From Bdellovibrionales bacterium (GTDB lineage Bacteria > Bdellovibrionota > Bdellovibrionia > Bdellovibrionales > Bdellovibrionaceae), in NCBI GenBank assembly GCA_016713585.1, contig JADJOV010000007.1:1-64000 (forward strand): a stretch of DNA of 64,000 nt. The letters are read 5' to 3'. The translations under genes and the position numbers were made by a program. Below the pieces are notes generated by a model, which was not told where the DNA came from, made no database searches, and worked only from the letters and a program-made list of their open reading frames with translations. The number at the start of each line of letters is the position of its first letter. Position 1 is the stretch's first letter. Shown in pieces: positions 46,570-55,774 of the stretch.

Positions 46570-47892
46570 GTGCCCAAGAAGTGGTCGGGCGAAAAATTAG
46601 AAAAAGACCAGTCCAAATTGGGGATTATTCTGGATTCGATAACAAAACGCAGTCTTAGGCTGAGCTTAGTTGACGCTTTTTTGTACTCCTTGATGGTGGG
46701 CTTGGGTGAAACCTATTTGCCAGCCTATGTTCTATCAATTGGTCTTGGCGAAATCTATGCGGGACTGCTTTCTAGTTTGCCGCTTTTGTCAGGGGCTGTG
46801 ATTCAGATGCTTGCGCCAAGAGCGCTTGGCGCACTCGGTTCAACCAAACGTTGGATTGTTCTTTCAACGGGGCTTCAGGCCTGCGCCTATTTGCCCTTGG
46901 TTTATTTTACTGTGACTCGGGTTCCGGATTTTTGGACTCTTTTTGTGATTCTGACTCTCTATTGGGGGGCAGGCTTCGCGGCAAGTCCTGCATGGAACTA
47001 TTGGATGGGGCACTTGGTGCCCACGCAAGGAAGTTCCCAGTTTTTTTCTAGGCGTTCTCGGATCTTACAGACTGGAATTTTGCTTGGCCTTATTTTGGGC
47101 GGAGTGGCCTTGCACAACAAAGTCAGAATTGGTCCAATGACCTCAGTTTTTACAGGATTGTTTGGTCTAGCCTTTTTGTGTCGTATTCTTTCTTCGATTG
47201 CCTTATCTCAAAAAAACTTTCACTCTTCCTGGGAACAGCGCCGAACCTGGTCCATCAGGGAATCTTGGATTTTCTTTCGTGAAAAAGTGCCCCAAAATAA
47301 ATTTTTTGTATATTTGTTTGTTTATATCACAACTGTTTTTGTTTCCTCACCCTTTGTCGCACCCTATATGTTGGCTCAAGTGAAAATGGACTATGGCGCC
47401 TACATGGGGGCCATCGCCGCTCTGATGCTTGGAAAGATTGTGATGTTATGGTTTGTTGAAAATCTAAAAGGGGCGCGGGAAGGGTTTGATCTTCTGAGAT
47501 GGGGAATGATCATGGTGTCGCCGTTACCAATATTGTGGGCCTTCAGCACCAACTATCAATACATTTTGATGCTTCAGGTGGCGAGTGGAATGGCGTGGGC
47601 TTGTCTTGAAGTCGGACTCATTCTTATTTTCTTTCAAGATTTGGAGCGAGATGAGAAAATTCCTTTTCTGACTTTTTATAATTTATTGAACTCCCTGGGA
47701 ATCTTGGCGGGGACCGGTTTGGGGGCTCTTTGGCTATACTTTGGCCACGCAACCTTGCAGAGCTATTGGGGATTATTTGTGGTTGGCGGAATCTTAAGAC
47801 TACTGGCTTCCCGGCCCCTATATATTCAGATTAAGAAATGGCAAGGTTCGATCAATTCGCCGAGGGTGCCTGAGCGAAAGGCTCAACTGTAA
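46570..47892 (+). CDS. MFS transporter
   Basis: 440 aa with about 12 hydrophobic segments and the major facilitator layout; a short charged loop after the second helix (PRALGALGSTKRW) corresponds to the conserved cytoplasmic A-motif. 'LGETYLPAYVLSIGLGEIYAGLL' opens the first helices. The start is GTG at 46570. Substrate cannot be told. It lies directly after the AbiE-like insertion. Confidence 0.82.
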   Translation: MPKKWSGEKLEKDQSKLGIILDSITKRSLRLSLVDAFLYSLMVGLGETYLPAYVLSIGLGEIYAGLLSSLPLLSGAVIQMLAPRALGALGSTKRWIVLSTGLQACAYLPLVYFTVTRVPDFWTLFVILTLYWGAGFAASPAWNYWMGHLVPTQGSSQFFSRRSRILQTGILLGLILGGVALHNKVRIGPMTSVFTGLFGLAFLCRILSSIALSQKNFHSSWEQRRTWSIRESWIFFREKVPQNKFFVYLFVYITTVFVSSPFVAPYMLAQVKMDYGAYMGAIAALMLGKIVMLWFVENLKGAREGFDLLRWGMIMVSPLPILWAFSTNYQYILMLQVASGMAWACLEVGLILIFFQDLERDEKIPFLTFYNLLNSLGILAGTGLGALWLYFGHATLQSYWGLFVVGGILRLLASRPLYIQIKKWQGSINSPRVPERKAQL

Positions 47893-48111
47893 GCCATTAC
47901 ATTTGATTTTATCGTTCTGTCAGATAGCCTTCGGAAATGCAAAAACTGGAGGGTCTGTTTATCGCGTGATTTAGGTTTAGGACTCGCGCCATGAGTCGAA
48001 TTGTGAACTGCATAGCGTAACTCATTGGTTTCTAAGACTCGTGTTGCTAAGCAGCCGCCGGCCACGTTATATTTCACCGACAAGTTTTTAACCTCAACGG
48101 AGACCTGATCC

Positions 48112-48981
48112 ATGAAAAAACTAACGCTGTTCCCAATGGCCTTATTGTTCGTCGCTCACCTGGTCTCGGCTGCCGAGCTCAAAACACGGCTCGTTAATGT
48201 CGCTACTCCTGAAAAAAGTGACAAAGAAGTCATGGTTTTTGCCGAGGCTGAAGGCCGCGTTTTGTGGGCAGATGCCAACGACGAAGCTATGTTGAGTGCC
48301 CTACGAACGGCCCAAAAGGAAGGACTTTATGCCGCCCTTCGTTTTGATGATGAGAGCGGCAAGATCTTCGGAGCTGAACTTTTAGAGGTGGGAAATCTTG
48401 AAGAGGGCTATGAAGCCAAGAGCGATAAACAGTCGATCTACAGTCCAACAGTCATGAATTCCCTGGGTGATGCGCAGAGCTTGTTTGATCGCCAAGACGG
48501 AAACACTAAGCGCTGGTCACAGTGTTTCAACCGTGCTCATGGTTGGTCTTATGATATGTGGAATATGTCTGGTGTGAACTCAATGAAAGTTTTTATTTTC
48601 TTCACTCAGCGCTACATCAAGGAATATCGCTATAGGTGGTGGTTCCATGTTGCTCCTTTTGTTATTGTTCAAACGAACAGCGGTCCAGTTGAACATGTCA
48701 TGGATGTGTCATTTTCAAAAGGTCCAATCCAGATGCATCTTTGGACAGATATGTTTATGAAAAACCGTGCGGCCTGTCCGACGGTGGAGAGGTATTCACA
48801 ATACCGTAATAATCAGTGGGAACAAGACTGTTACTTAATCCAAGCCAGCATGTACTATCGCACGCCAAAAGATTTAGAATTGCTCGAAACTCAAGGTCGT
48901 CAGGAGTTGACTTGGAATTTGAATGAAGTTCGCGAAGCACGCGAAGAAGCTTTCAGAAACCACCGCGATTACAATCCATAG
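48112..48981 (+). CDS. secreted protein-glutaminase domain protein
   Basis: A signal peptide (MKKLTLFPMALLFVAHLVSA) precedes a ~70-residue pro-like region. The C-terminal ~170 residues carry the protein-glutaminase pattern: catalytic Cys in WSQCFNRAHGWSYDMW, His in WWFHVAPFVIV and Asp in EHVMDVSFSKGP. Such enzymes deamidate glutamine side chains in proteins; close relatives include bacterial effectors. GGAG precedes the ATG. In a predator-like genome it could modify proteins outside the cell, but that is inference. Confidence 0.78.
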   Translation: MKKLTLFPMALLFVAHLVSAAELKTRLVNVATPEKSDKEVMVFAEAEGRVLWADANDEAMLSALRTAQKEGLYAALRFDDESGKIFGAELLEVGNLEEGYEAKSDKQSIYSPTVMNSLGDAQSLFDRQDGNTKRWSQCFNRAHGWSYDMWNMSGVNSMKVFIFFTQRYIKEYRYRWWFHVAPFVIVQTNSGPVEHVMDVSFSKGPIQMHLWTDMFMKNRAACPTVERYSQYRNNQWEQDCYLIQASMYYRTPKDLELLETQGRQELTWNLNEVREAREEAFRNHRDYNP

Positions 48982-49004
48982 TTGGCTGATCATTTTAAGA
49001 TTTT

Positions 49005-49784
49005 TTAGGGTTTCGGAAATAGCTGGCAAAAACTTCGGTGAAGTGCTTTGTCGAGGTAGGGATCATCTGGGACCAGGAGTTCGGCTTCACGGTAGCCTGA
49101 TTCTAGATCGATGATTTGTAGGGTGTTAGATTCATGGGAACTGAATTGAATTCGCCAGGTTTTGTATGCAAGCTGCCAGATTTCTGGTTTAAGTTCAGTG
49201 ACTCGCTTTCGGCGATGATCGAAGGGTTCGTACTCGAGCTGTCGTAGAGCAAAATCAATGAGCTCGGAAAGACCATTGGATTGGATCCATGTTAACTTCT
49301 GCTCAAAATCCGTCGTGGTCGAAAAAGTAATTTTGTATTTTTGATCAGTGACCCCCTCAATCCAACCCACCCGGGAGGACGGAAATGCGTCAGATTCAGG
49401 GAGATAGGGTTTCAGATCTAGGATCGGGGTTTCGTCTAAAAGGTCCGCTCCCAGAATCCAGAGAGTGAGTTTTTCAACTCTTTGCAGTTTGACGCAGCTG
49501 AGACCAATGGGATTGGGGCGATAAGGAGATCTTGTGGAAAAAACACCTCTTTTTGTTGGGCTCCCTCTTGGAGGGAGGACCTGGGGATGCCAGTGAAGAT
49601 TTAAATGAAACTTATATATAATCCAGAGTCTTTCGAAGCCCTCGACATCGCGAAGGGCTTGCTCGAATTGCTGGTGAGACAGGAGTTCAATGGAACCTAG
49701 TCGCAGACTTTCGTCTGGCTGGCGAGGCACCTGATAAGGGGAAGTGGCCTCTGTCTGAGTTCGGTAAATACCAATTGGTTTCAT
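49005..49784 (-). CDS. trmO: tRNA (adenine37-N6)-methyltransferase, TrmO/YaeB
   Basis: 259 aa. The N-terminal TsaA-like domain shows PIGIYRTQT, PRQPDESL and the hallmark RGVFSTRSPYRPNPIGLSCV, followed by LLDETPILDLKPYLPESD; a C-terminal domain of ~80 residues is present as in TrmO. The enzyme methylates N6-threonylcarbamoyl-A37 in tRNA-Thr using S-adenosylmethionine. Confidence 0.92.
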   Translation of the reverse strand: MKPIGIYRTQTEATSPYQVPRQPDESLRLGSIELLSHQQFEQALRDVEGFERLWIIYKFHLNLHWHPQVLPPRGSPTKRGVFSTRSPYRPNPIGLSCVKLQRVEKLTLWILGADLLDETPILDLKPYLPESDAFPSSRVGWIEGVTDQKYKITFSTTTDFEQKLTWIQSNGLSELIDFALRQLEYEPFDHRRKRVTELKPEIWQLAYKTWRIQFSSHESNTLQIIDLESGYREAELLVPDDPYLDKALHRSFCQLFPKP

Positions 49785-49862
49785 CGATTAACCCTCGACC
49801 ATTTGTGAAATTCTAGATGTAAAGACCCTTATGGCATTGCGATGATGCCATGACAGTTATTC

Positions 49863-50819
49863 TTATTTGAATGAGTTTGGTGCCCATTCGACTTGACCAG
49901 AGGCGAGGTGATAAAGTGCTGGTTGAATCTTTACACTCCCTGATTCGATGGCCTCACGAACAATCTCAGATTTTTTCAAAAGTTCTTGAGTCACGCCATT
50001 TACATTTTCCCATCCTTCTTGGACAAACCTCGGACTTGTTGTTTTGCGGCTGGGTTCGAGGCGAGCTTTAATCTGCGAAACTAATCGCTCGAGGAAGGGA
50101 CTTCCCAATTTTTCATCAGGACCAGCCAGGGCGGCCGCCTTCACAGCTCCACAGGACTCATGTCCCATAACTACAATGAGATTAGTGCCAAGATGTTCGA
50201 TGGCATACTCAATACTCGCTATGACAGCAGAGTCAGGGTTCTGGCCAGCCGTTCGGATAGTGAAAATCTCACCGAGTTTTTGATCAAAAACGATTTCTGG
50301 CGGAACTCGAGAGTCAGAGCACGAGAGGACAATGGCGTGTGGTTTTTGACCTGTCGAGAGTCTTTCGCGATCCAGTTTTGTGACCCCGTCATTTCTAAAG
50401 TTTGCCTTTGTGAAGCGAATATTCCCATTCTTGAGCCAACCTAAAGATTTTTCGGCAGAGATCGGTCCGACCTCTCTGTGGTGTTTGGGCGGGGTCGTTA
50501 TGGATCCATGGTTCGGCTGGGTTATTTTTTCAGCTAATGGTTTTTCAGTTATAGGTTTTTCAGGAACTGCTTTTTCAATATTATTTTTTAGCTTTATTTC
50601 CATCTCTTGTGCTTGCGCCACATGGGATTGCGACGCTTTATTCACTGAGGCGGAAGTCTCAGGGGTTGTTGGTCCAGCTTGTGTTTGAGCGACTGGTGCA
50701 GGAGGCTGCGGGGCAGGGGGCGATGCCGGGGCGTTGGACTTTGATGATTTCATTGAACATGAGCTCACAAAAATACATCCGAGCAAACTAACTAAGAAAA
50801 ATGTCGGGCGAAATCTCAC
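49863..50819 (-). CDS. beta-class carbonic anhydrase, lipoprotein form
   Basis: The C-terminal ~200 residues are a complete beta-carbonic anhydrase: zinc ligands Cys in VLSCSDSRVPPE (with the Asp-Arg pair) and His and Cys in VMGHESCGAV, plus TIRTAGQ. The N-terminus is unusual: a lipobox signal (FLVSLLGCIFVSSC) and a ~95-residue Pro/Ala/Glu-rich linker (KPITEKPLAEKI repeats). The enzyme would be lipid-anchored and face the periplasm, where it interconverts CO2 and bicarbonate. Conventional beta enzymes are cytoplasmic and lack this linker. Confidence 0.9.
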   Translation of the reverse strand: MRFRPTFFLVSLLGCIFVSSCSMKSSKSNAPASPPAPQPPAPVAQTQAGPTTPETSASVNKASQSHVAQAQEMEIKLKNNIEKAVPEKPITEKPLAEKITQPNHGSITTPPKHHREVGPISAEKSLGWLKNGNIRFTKANFRNDGVTKLDRERLSTGQKPHAIVLSCSDSRVPPEIVFDQKLGEIFTIRTAGQNPDSAVIASIEYAIEHLGTNLIVVMGHESCGAVKAAALAGPDEKLGSPFLERLVSQIKARLEPSRKTTSPRFVQEGWENVNGVTQELLKKSEIVREAIESGSVKIQPALYHLASGQVEWAPNSFK

Positions 50820-50955
50820 AAAATCTCCTTTGTCATAAAGAACCGTTCTTTGTTTTAAAATTACTACTTTAATTCCGGCTGATTTAGTAATTCTGCGCCA
50901 GAGAAATCCTCTGATGCAACTTGATTTATCACATTTAATCTAAGACCATGACAAC

Positions 50956-51879
50956 ATGACGAAAACGCATCTTGGACAGAGTAATTATTGGGCGATGTAC
51001 TCATCTTGGTTTGGACGAGTCGTGACTGATCCTAACTGGATGTTGGTCCCCATTGATGATCATCTCGTCCATCGTGGGGATGGGGTTTTTGAGGCCCTCA
51101 AGTGGACCGGTGAGCGGGTTTACCTTTTTGATCAGCATTTGTCTCGTCTGCGTCAGTCCGCAGCTCGAATTGCCTTGCCGCTGGATTGGACGGACGAGGA
51201 GATAAAAGAATTAGTTGAGCGGTGCATAGTTGAGGGACGACTCCAGCATCCATCGGAAATAGAGGCCATGATCCGAATTTTTGTCTCTCGTGGCCCAGGT
51301 AATTTTTCGGCTAACCCCTATGACTCTGTGGGACCTCAACTTTACATTGTGGTCACTCGTTTTCAGCCCGTGTCGTCCGAGAAACGAAAGGTCGGAGTGA
51401 GTCTGGGGCGGAGTGGAGTGATGGGTAAGCCTCAAGACTGGGCGCCCTATAAAACATGTAACTACCTGCCCAATGTTATGGTCAAGAAAGAGGCTGTGGA
51501 TAGGGGGGTCGATTTTATGGTTGGTTTTGATTCCCTGGGATTTATGACTGAATCGTCGACGGAAAATGTCGTTATTGTCAGTCAAAGAAATGAGCTCTTA
51601 AAACCGAAGAAAGGCCTTATTTTACAGGGCACGACGATGAATCGGGTTTTCGAGTTGGCTCGTCCTTTGGTGGAAAAGGGAATTTTGGATCGAATTCAGG
51701 AGGAAGATATCACTCAAGAAATGGTGATGGGGGCCAAGGAAGTGATGATTCTTGGGACAACTTGGGATGTTTTACCAGTGACGATCTTTGATGGAAAAAA
51801 AATCGGCAAAGGAGTTCCTGGGTTGATCACTTGTAAGTTGCAAGAGCTCCTTTTGGCAGACCAGAGTAAAAAAAGTTAG
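50956..51879 (+). CDS. class IV aminotransferase (D-amino acid/branched-chain type)
   Basis: 307 aa fold-type IV PLP enzyme: HRGDGVFEALKW near the N-terminus, the PLP Lys in APYKTCNYLPNVMVKKEA, TESSTENVVIV and the phosphate-binding LQGTTMNRVFELA. It could be a D-amino acid aminotransferase, a branched-chain aminotransferase or an aminodeoxychorismate lyase; the residues visible do not decide. The window has a second class IV enzyme (ilvE), so this one may have another substrate. Confidence 0.82.
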   Translation: MTKTHLGQSNYWAMYSSWFGRVVTDPNWMLVPIDDHLVHRGDGVFEALKWTGERVYLFDQHLSRLRQSAARIALPLDWTDEEIKELVERCIVEGRLQHPSEIEAMIRIFVSRGPGNFSANPYDSVGPQLYIVVTRFQPVSSEKRKVGVSLGRSGVMGKPQDWAPYKTCNYLPNVMVKKEAVDRGVDFMVGFDSLGFMTESSTENVVIVSQRNELLKPKKGLILQGTTMNRVFELARPLVEKGILDRIQEEDITQEMVMGAKEVMILGTTWDVLPVTIFDGKKIGKGVPGLITCKLQELLLADQSKKS

Positions 51880-51904
51880 CCTAAGAAAAGACATCAAGAG
51901 CTCT

Positions 51905-52945
51905 TTAGGCGTCGATTTGTATTTTCTCAAGGAGAATGGGGTCCTCGAGGACCATTTCACCGCCCTTGGCAATAGCAATCAGCGGATTCTCAGCAACTCG
52001 AACCGGCAGTCTAATTTCATTGTGAATTCGGAGATCAAAATCTCGAATCAAAGCGCCCCCACCAGCAAGCCAAATTCCGCTTTCGATGATATCTGAAACA
52101 AGCTCTGGCGGAGTGTTTTCCAGAGCGCGATGAATTGCATTGATTATTGCTTGAAGGCCATCGTTCATAGCCAGGCCGACATCTTCAGAAGTGACCTCCT
52201 CGGTTCGAAGGAGTCCCGTGCTTGCATCCCGACCACTGACCTGAGCCGTCCGAATATCTTTTTTGGGGACAGCCGTCCCAATTGATATTTTCAAATACTC
52301 AGCCACCGTGTCTGTAATAATTAATTTTTTAACTTGTTTGAAATAGTCAATAATTCCTTCATCTATTTTATGGCCACCCACGCGAATCGCTTCGCAGTAA
52401 ACGATATCAGCCAGGGCTATCACTGCAACCTCAGTTGTGCCACCGCCGACATCGATGATCATGCTGCCGGTGGCTGACTTAATCGGTAAGTCAGCGCCAA
52501 TAGCAGCCGCCATGGGTTCATCAATGAGATAGACATCTTTTGCTCCAGCGGATTTGCAGGCTTCGGTCACAGCTTTCTTCTCGACTTCAGTGACGCCGTA
52601 GGGGAGCGAAACCACAATTCGAGGACGTGAATAAAGTTTTTTGACCACTGGTCGGTTGAGAAAATCTTTAAGCATGGCTCGTGCAAGTTCAAAATCAGCA
52701 ATGACCCCGTCGCGAATTGGTTTTTGGGAAAAAATATTGCCTGGAGCCTTCTTTAGAATCTCCCGGGCATTTTGACCAACGGCAATTATTTTGCGCTTGC
52801 CAGGACTAGTTTCAGAAAAAGCAACAATGGAGGGCTCATTCAAGACGATCCCTTGGCCACGCGCCGCAATAAGTGTGTTGGCAGTTCCTAAATCAACATA
52901 AAGATCGGCGGCCGTCGAAGAATCATTTTTAAACCATGAAAACAT
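51905..52945 (-). CDS. mreB: rod shape-determining actin homologue MreB
   Basis: 346 aa actin fold: phosphate-1 loop YVDLGTANTLIAARGQG, 'KPIRDGVIADFELARAML', phosphate-2 IIDVGGGTTEVAVI, adenosine motif IWLAGGGALIRDF. Filaments direct side-wall synthesis and cell shape. The small outer-membrane-type gene upstream ends 5 bp before it, so they share a transcript. Confidence 0.95.
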   Translation of the reverse strand: MFSWFKNDSSTAADLYVDLGTANTLIAARGQGIVLNEPSIVAFSETSPGKRKIIAVGQNAREILKKAPGNIFSQKPIRDGVIADFELARAMLKDFLNRPVVKKLYSRPRIVVSLPYGVTEVEKKAVTEACKSAGAKDVYLIDEPMAAAIGADLPIKSATGSMIIDVGGGTTEVAVIALADIVYCEAIRVGGHKIDEGIIDYFKQVKKLIITDTVAEYLKISIGTAVPKKDIRTAQVSGRDASTGLLRTEEVTSEDVGLAMNDGLQAIINAIHRALENTPPELVSDIIESGIWLAGGGALIRDFDLRIHNEIRLPVRVAENPLIAIAKGGEMVLEDPILLEKIQIDA

Positions 52946-52949
52946 ATTT

Positions 52950-53477
52950 TTACCTTAAAGGAAGTCCGACCTTGCCGTCAAACTGGTAACTGACAAAAGC
53001 GGCAATATAAGAGTAACTATCTTTTAGATTAAGGGCAAGTTCTGCAGCAAAACTAAAAAGTGGGGCTCGCTTAGTCGTAAATTCGCTGCCGATCACAAAC
53101 TGTTGGCCAAAGAAATCCTTGTTTCGATTGAGGGTAAAACTGATAGGCAGGGCGACGTAGGGATCGAAGACCAAGGGCTGGTTGGCGAGCCACATCAGGG
53201 AAAGGTTCCACTTGAAAGTTCCTCCCATGTGAATATCCATTTTGCCGGTACCTAGGATAAATCTAGAAGAAGAGGATTCATTCCATCCGGCATCATAGGT
53301 CACATCAGCGTTCAATCCCGAGGAGTCATTTGTTACAATTTGTGAAATAGCGCCGATTCGACTCATTCGGGAGGGAACGAGTTCCCCCGATTCAAGAATT
53401 GTCATATAGGCCTGGGCCTGAGATGTCGCGAGCAGTAAAAGAAGTGATGGGATTAGGATTTTCATTAATTTAGACAA
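52950..53477 (-). CDS. small outer-membrane beta-barrel-like protein
   Basis: A signal peptide (cleavage after SQAQA) is followed by alternating hydrophobic/polar strands ending in Arg (…FVSYQFDGKVGLPLR), as in 8-stranded barrels. It may begin at ATG 53465 rather than the TTG at 53477. It is the first gene of a pair with mreB, an unusual partner. Function unknown. Confidence 0.65.
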   Translation of the reverse strand: MSKLMKILIPSLLLLLATSQAQAYMTILESGELVPSRMSRIGAISQIVTNDSSGLNADVTYDAGWNESSSSRFILGTGKMDIHMGGTFKWNLSLMWLANQPLVFDPYVALPISFTLNRNKDFFGQQFVIGSEFTTKRAPLFSFAAELALNLKDSYSYIAAFVSYQFDGKVGLPLR

Positions 53478-53507
53478 GGGACGCTTCCGTCCACAGCTCC
53501 TTATTAT

Positions 53508-53551
53508 CGAATGTATTTTTCTGAATGTATTTTTTCAAATGTATTTTCTCA
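53508..53551. repeat. three tandem copies of a ~15-bp AT-rich unit
   Basis: The unit AATGTATTTTxTCx recurs three times (GAATGTATTTTTCT, GAATGTATTTTTTC, AAATGTATTTTCTC). It lies between the divergent barrel/mreB and glycosyltransferase genes and may hold promoter or binding sites. Confidence 0.6.
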
Positions 53552-53624
53552 ATTATATCGATCGAGTTTATCGAGGTGGCTTTATTTTGACAATGCAATT
53601 CCAATTGAGCGATGATCATTCTCA

Positions 53625-54404
53625 ATGAATAAGCTTCCTATCAGCCTTGTTGTGGTGACTTACAATGAGGAAAAAAATATTGAACGTTGTCTGCGCTCTG
53701 TGCCATGGGCCTCTGAAATCATTGTCGTTGATAGTTACTCTCAGGATAACACGGTGAGGCTGGCTCATGAGCTTGGGGCCAGAGTTTTTCAAGAGAAGTG
53801 GAAAGGCTATGGTCGACAAAAGGCTTCTGCCGTCGAAAAAGCCAAATTTGATTGGATTCTCAGTTTGGATGCCGACGAGGCCTTGAGTTCTGCTCTGGCC
53901 AGTGAGATTCTGCAACGCTGGCCCAAGTTTAACTCTATGTCTGGATATTTACTTCCCCGAATTAGCTTTCACCTTGGACAATGGATTAAATATGGGGGTT
54001 GGTTTCCTGATTACCAATTGAGGTTGTTTCATCGAAGCTCTGGTCAATGGCAGACAAGCTCTATTCATGAAAGAGTCCAAGTTGCTCAGACAGAAAAACT
54101 GAAAAATGTAATTCAGCATAGGGTCTTCGAAGATATTTCAGATCAGGTGATTACCAATGATAAATATTCTGGTTTGCAGGCTGACGCTCTTGCTGCGGCT
54201 GGGAAGAAGTTTTCGTTGTGGAAGCTCGTGTTTAAACCAATGACAAAGTTTTTCGAGACCTATTTATTGAAGCGAGGATTTTTGGATGGACTTCCTGGGT
54301 TTATAATCTCAGTGAGCGCGGCCTATTCGGTTTTTCTCAAATGGGCTAAACTCTGGGATCTCGAGCGTAAAATGAAGTTACCTAGACCAAGGATGGACCA
54401 ATGA
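53625..54404 (+). CDS. family 2 glycosyltransferase, WaaE/KdtX-like
   Basis: 259 aa. The GT-A start ISLVVVTYNEEKNIERCLRS, the nucleotide-binding ASEIIVVDSYSQDNT, the DxD-type LSLDADEAL and 'RISFHLGQWIKYGGWFPDYQLRLF' are typical of the small LPS-core glucosyltransferases. Probably adds a sugar to lipopolysaccharide at the inner membrane face. The stop overlaps the next gene by 4 bp. Confidence 0.88.
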   Translation: MNKLPISLVVVTYNEEKNIERCLRSVPWASEIIVVDSYSQDNTVRLAHELGARVFQEKWKGYGRQKASAVEKAKFDWILSLDADEALSSALASEILQRWPKFNSMSGYLLPRISFHLGQWIKYGGWFPDYQLRLFHRSSGQWQTSSIHERVQVAQTEKLKNVIQHRVFEDISDQVITNDKYSGLQADALAAAGKKFSLWKLVFKPMTKFFETYLLKRGFLDGLPGFIISVSAAYSVFLKWAKLWDLERKMKLPRPRMDQ

Positions 54405-55579
54405 AAAGTGGAGGGGTCTTTGTTTCTTTCGTCGGTGTTATCATTGGCTTCATCTTTGGTCGTTCCCTTGGTTTTATTTTTGGTATTATTCCTGGCCTTA
54501 TTCTTGGTATTATTCTTGGTGTTGGTATTATTTTTGGTATTGACCCGGTCAATTCAACTTCGCTGGCAAACGTAATCAAAGCGAGTTCAGGGGTTTCGGG
54601 GAATGTTTCGGGGCAAACTCAACCCAAGGACGTGGCAACTTATCCTTCTGTGATATTGTCTCATGGGGCAGTTGAGATCACAAATTCGGATGGACTTCCG
54701 CCGTCGTTGAGTCCGGGGACTCGGTTGAGAGGAACTTTGGAAGTAAAGACGGGGAAAGCAGGTTCCCTGCGAATTCAAATAGACAGCGAGAGGTCCTTGT
54801 TTATCGAGCCAAATACCTTGATTCGAATTCCAGGAATCACCTGGGAGAGCGGCGAACTTGCAGAAATTCAGCTGATTGAGGGGCGTATTCGATTGCGCGG
54901 AACTAAGCCCGGCAGATTCACTATACGAGTAACGTCTCTTTTGTTTGATCAGCCCTGGCCAGTTGGAGATGTTCTTTATGAGATGGATCAGGAGCATTCG
55001 GCGGCGAGCGTGTATGTGCTTGAAGGTCATGTTAAGTTTTCGGCGCTAAATGCAGAGACTACAGTTGAAATTGGTGCAGGAAAAAAGGTGACGTTTCAGG
55101 GGCAGTTGGAAGATGGTGAGATTGCCTATGACGTACTTCTACAGGGGAGGAAAGTCCCTCGAGGTCTGCTCAGTGCGGTCACTGAGATCGCTGCAAATGA
55201 GCTTAAGTTGTGGGATCTGACTGAAGAGCTAAACAAAAAAAAGCGAATGTCTGCGGTGATTATAAAAAGGAAGAAGGATCTAGAGCAATTAGGTCCTGGG
55301 CAAATCTGTCGAAAGCCTAAAGCAAAATATAATGAGTGCGCCTGGGTTTGTTTGGATAATAGACCGGGCGAAACGAAGGGTTGTGCGATTCAGACCGACA
55401 CGGGTCGAACCAGTCAGATCAGTCATGCTAGTCGGATCAGAAAGTCGTTGAAATCGGCGAGATGTGTACGACTTCGTTGCCTCGCTCAAGGGGAGTGGGG
55501 GGATTCTAAGGTATTGGCGAGCGACGAAGGCCTTTTGCGTTGTCAGGCAGAACCGGTTGTTAGTGTCTGTGACTACTGA
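54401..55579 (+). CDS. FecR-domain protein with Gly/Ile-rich membrane N-terminus
   Basis: Residues ~1-50 consist of near-repeats of the pattern (I/L)IxGxI(L/F)G, encoded by tandem GGTATTATT-like codons at ~54436-54543, and form one or two membrane helices with GxxxG spacing. Residues ~95-230 resemble FecR (LRGTLEVKTGKAGSLRIQID, LFIEPNTLIRI, GRIRLRGTKPGRFTIRV), a periplasmic sensing domain. The C-terminus has several Cys (GQICRK, NECAWVCL, RCVRLRCL, LLRCQ, SVCDY). Overlap with the glycosyltransferase suggests a shared envelope role. Confidence 0.72.
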   Translation: MKSGGVFVSFVGVIIGFIFGRSLGFIFGIIPGLILGIILGVGIIFGIDPVNSTSLANVIKASSGVSGNVSGQTQPKDVATYPSVILSHGAVEITNSDGLPPSLSPGTRLRGTLEVKTGKAGSLRIQIDSERSLFIEPNTLIRIPGITWESGELAEIQLIEGRIRLRGTKPGRFTIRVTSLLFDQPWPVGDVLYEMDQEHSAASVYVLEGHVKFSALNAETTVEIGAGKKVTFQGQLEDGEIAYDVLLQGRKVPRGLLSAVTEIAANELKLWDLTEELNKKKRMSAVIIKRKKDLEQLGPGQICRKPKAKYNECAWVCLDNRPGETKGCAIQTDTGRTSQISHASRIRKSLKSARCVRLRCLAQGEWGDSKVLASDEGLLRCQAEPVVSVCDY

Positions 55580-55662
55580 CGCAAGGCGTTTTGGTTGCTT
55601 GTTTGATTCAAATGGTTTCCTTTATGGCAAAGTTGAAATATAAAAAGAACGCTCAATTTCAT

Positions 55663-55739
55663 GGTGGTCGTAGCTCAGTTGGTAGAGCGTCAGATTGTGA
55701 TTCTGAATGTCGCGGGTTCAAGCCCCGTCGATCACCCCA
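55663..55739 (+). tRNA. tRNA-His (GUG anticodon), CCA encoded
   Basis: The acceptor stem GTGGTCG pairs with CGATCAC, with the extra 5' G characteristic of tRNA-His opposite discriminator C73. The D arm is TAGCTCAGTTGGTAGAGC-like, the anticodon arm CAGATTGTGATTCTG gives GTG, and the T arm GCGGGTTCAAGCCCCGT is canonical. CCA follows. The adjacent integrase gene marks its 3' end as the probable attachment site. Confidence 0.95.
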
Positions 55740-55774
55740 TACTCTCCCCTAATTTCAATTAGTTACAACCAAAA

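Noticed and set aside
47883..48113. 76-codon minus-strand frame overlapping the protein-glutaminase start
   Set aside because: No ribosome-binding site, overlaps the start of a well-supported plus-strand gene and has low-complexity basic composition.
51880..51904. Terminator between the class IV aminotransferase and mreB
   Set aside because: GCCTAAGA and TCTTTAGGC can pair only across a mismatch and a long loop, with no T run on either strand.
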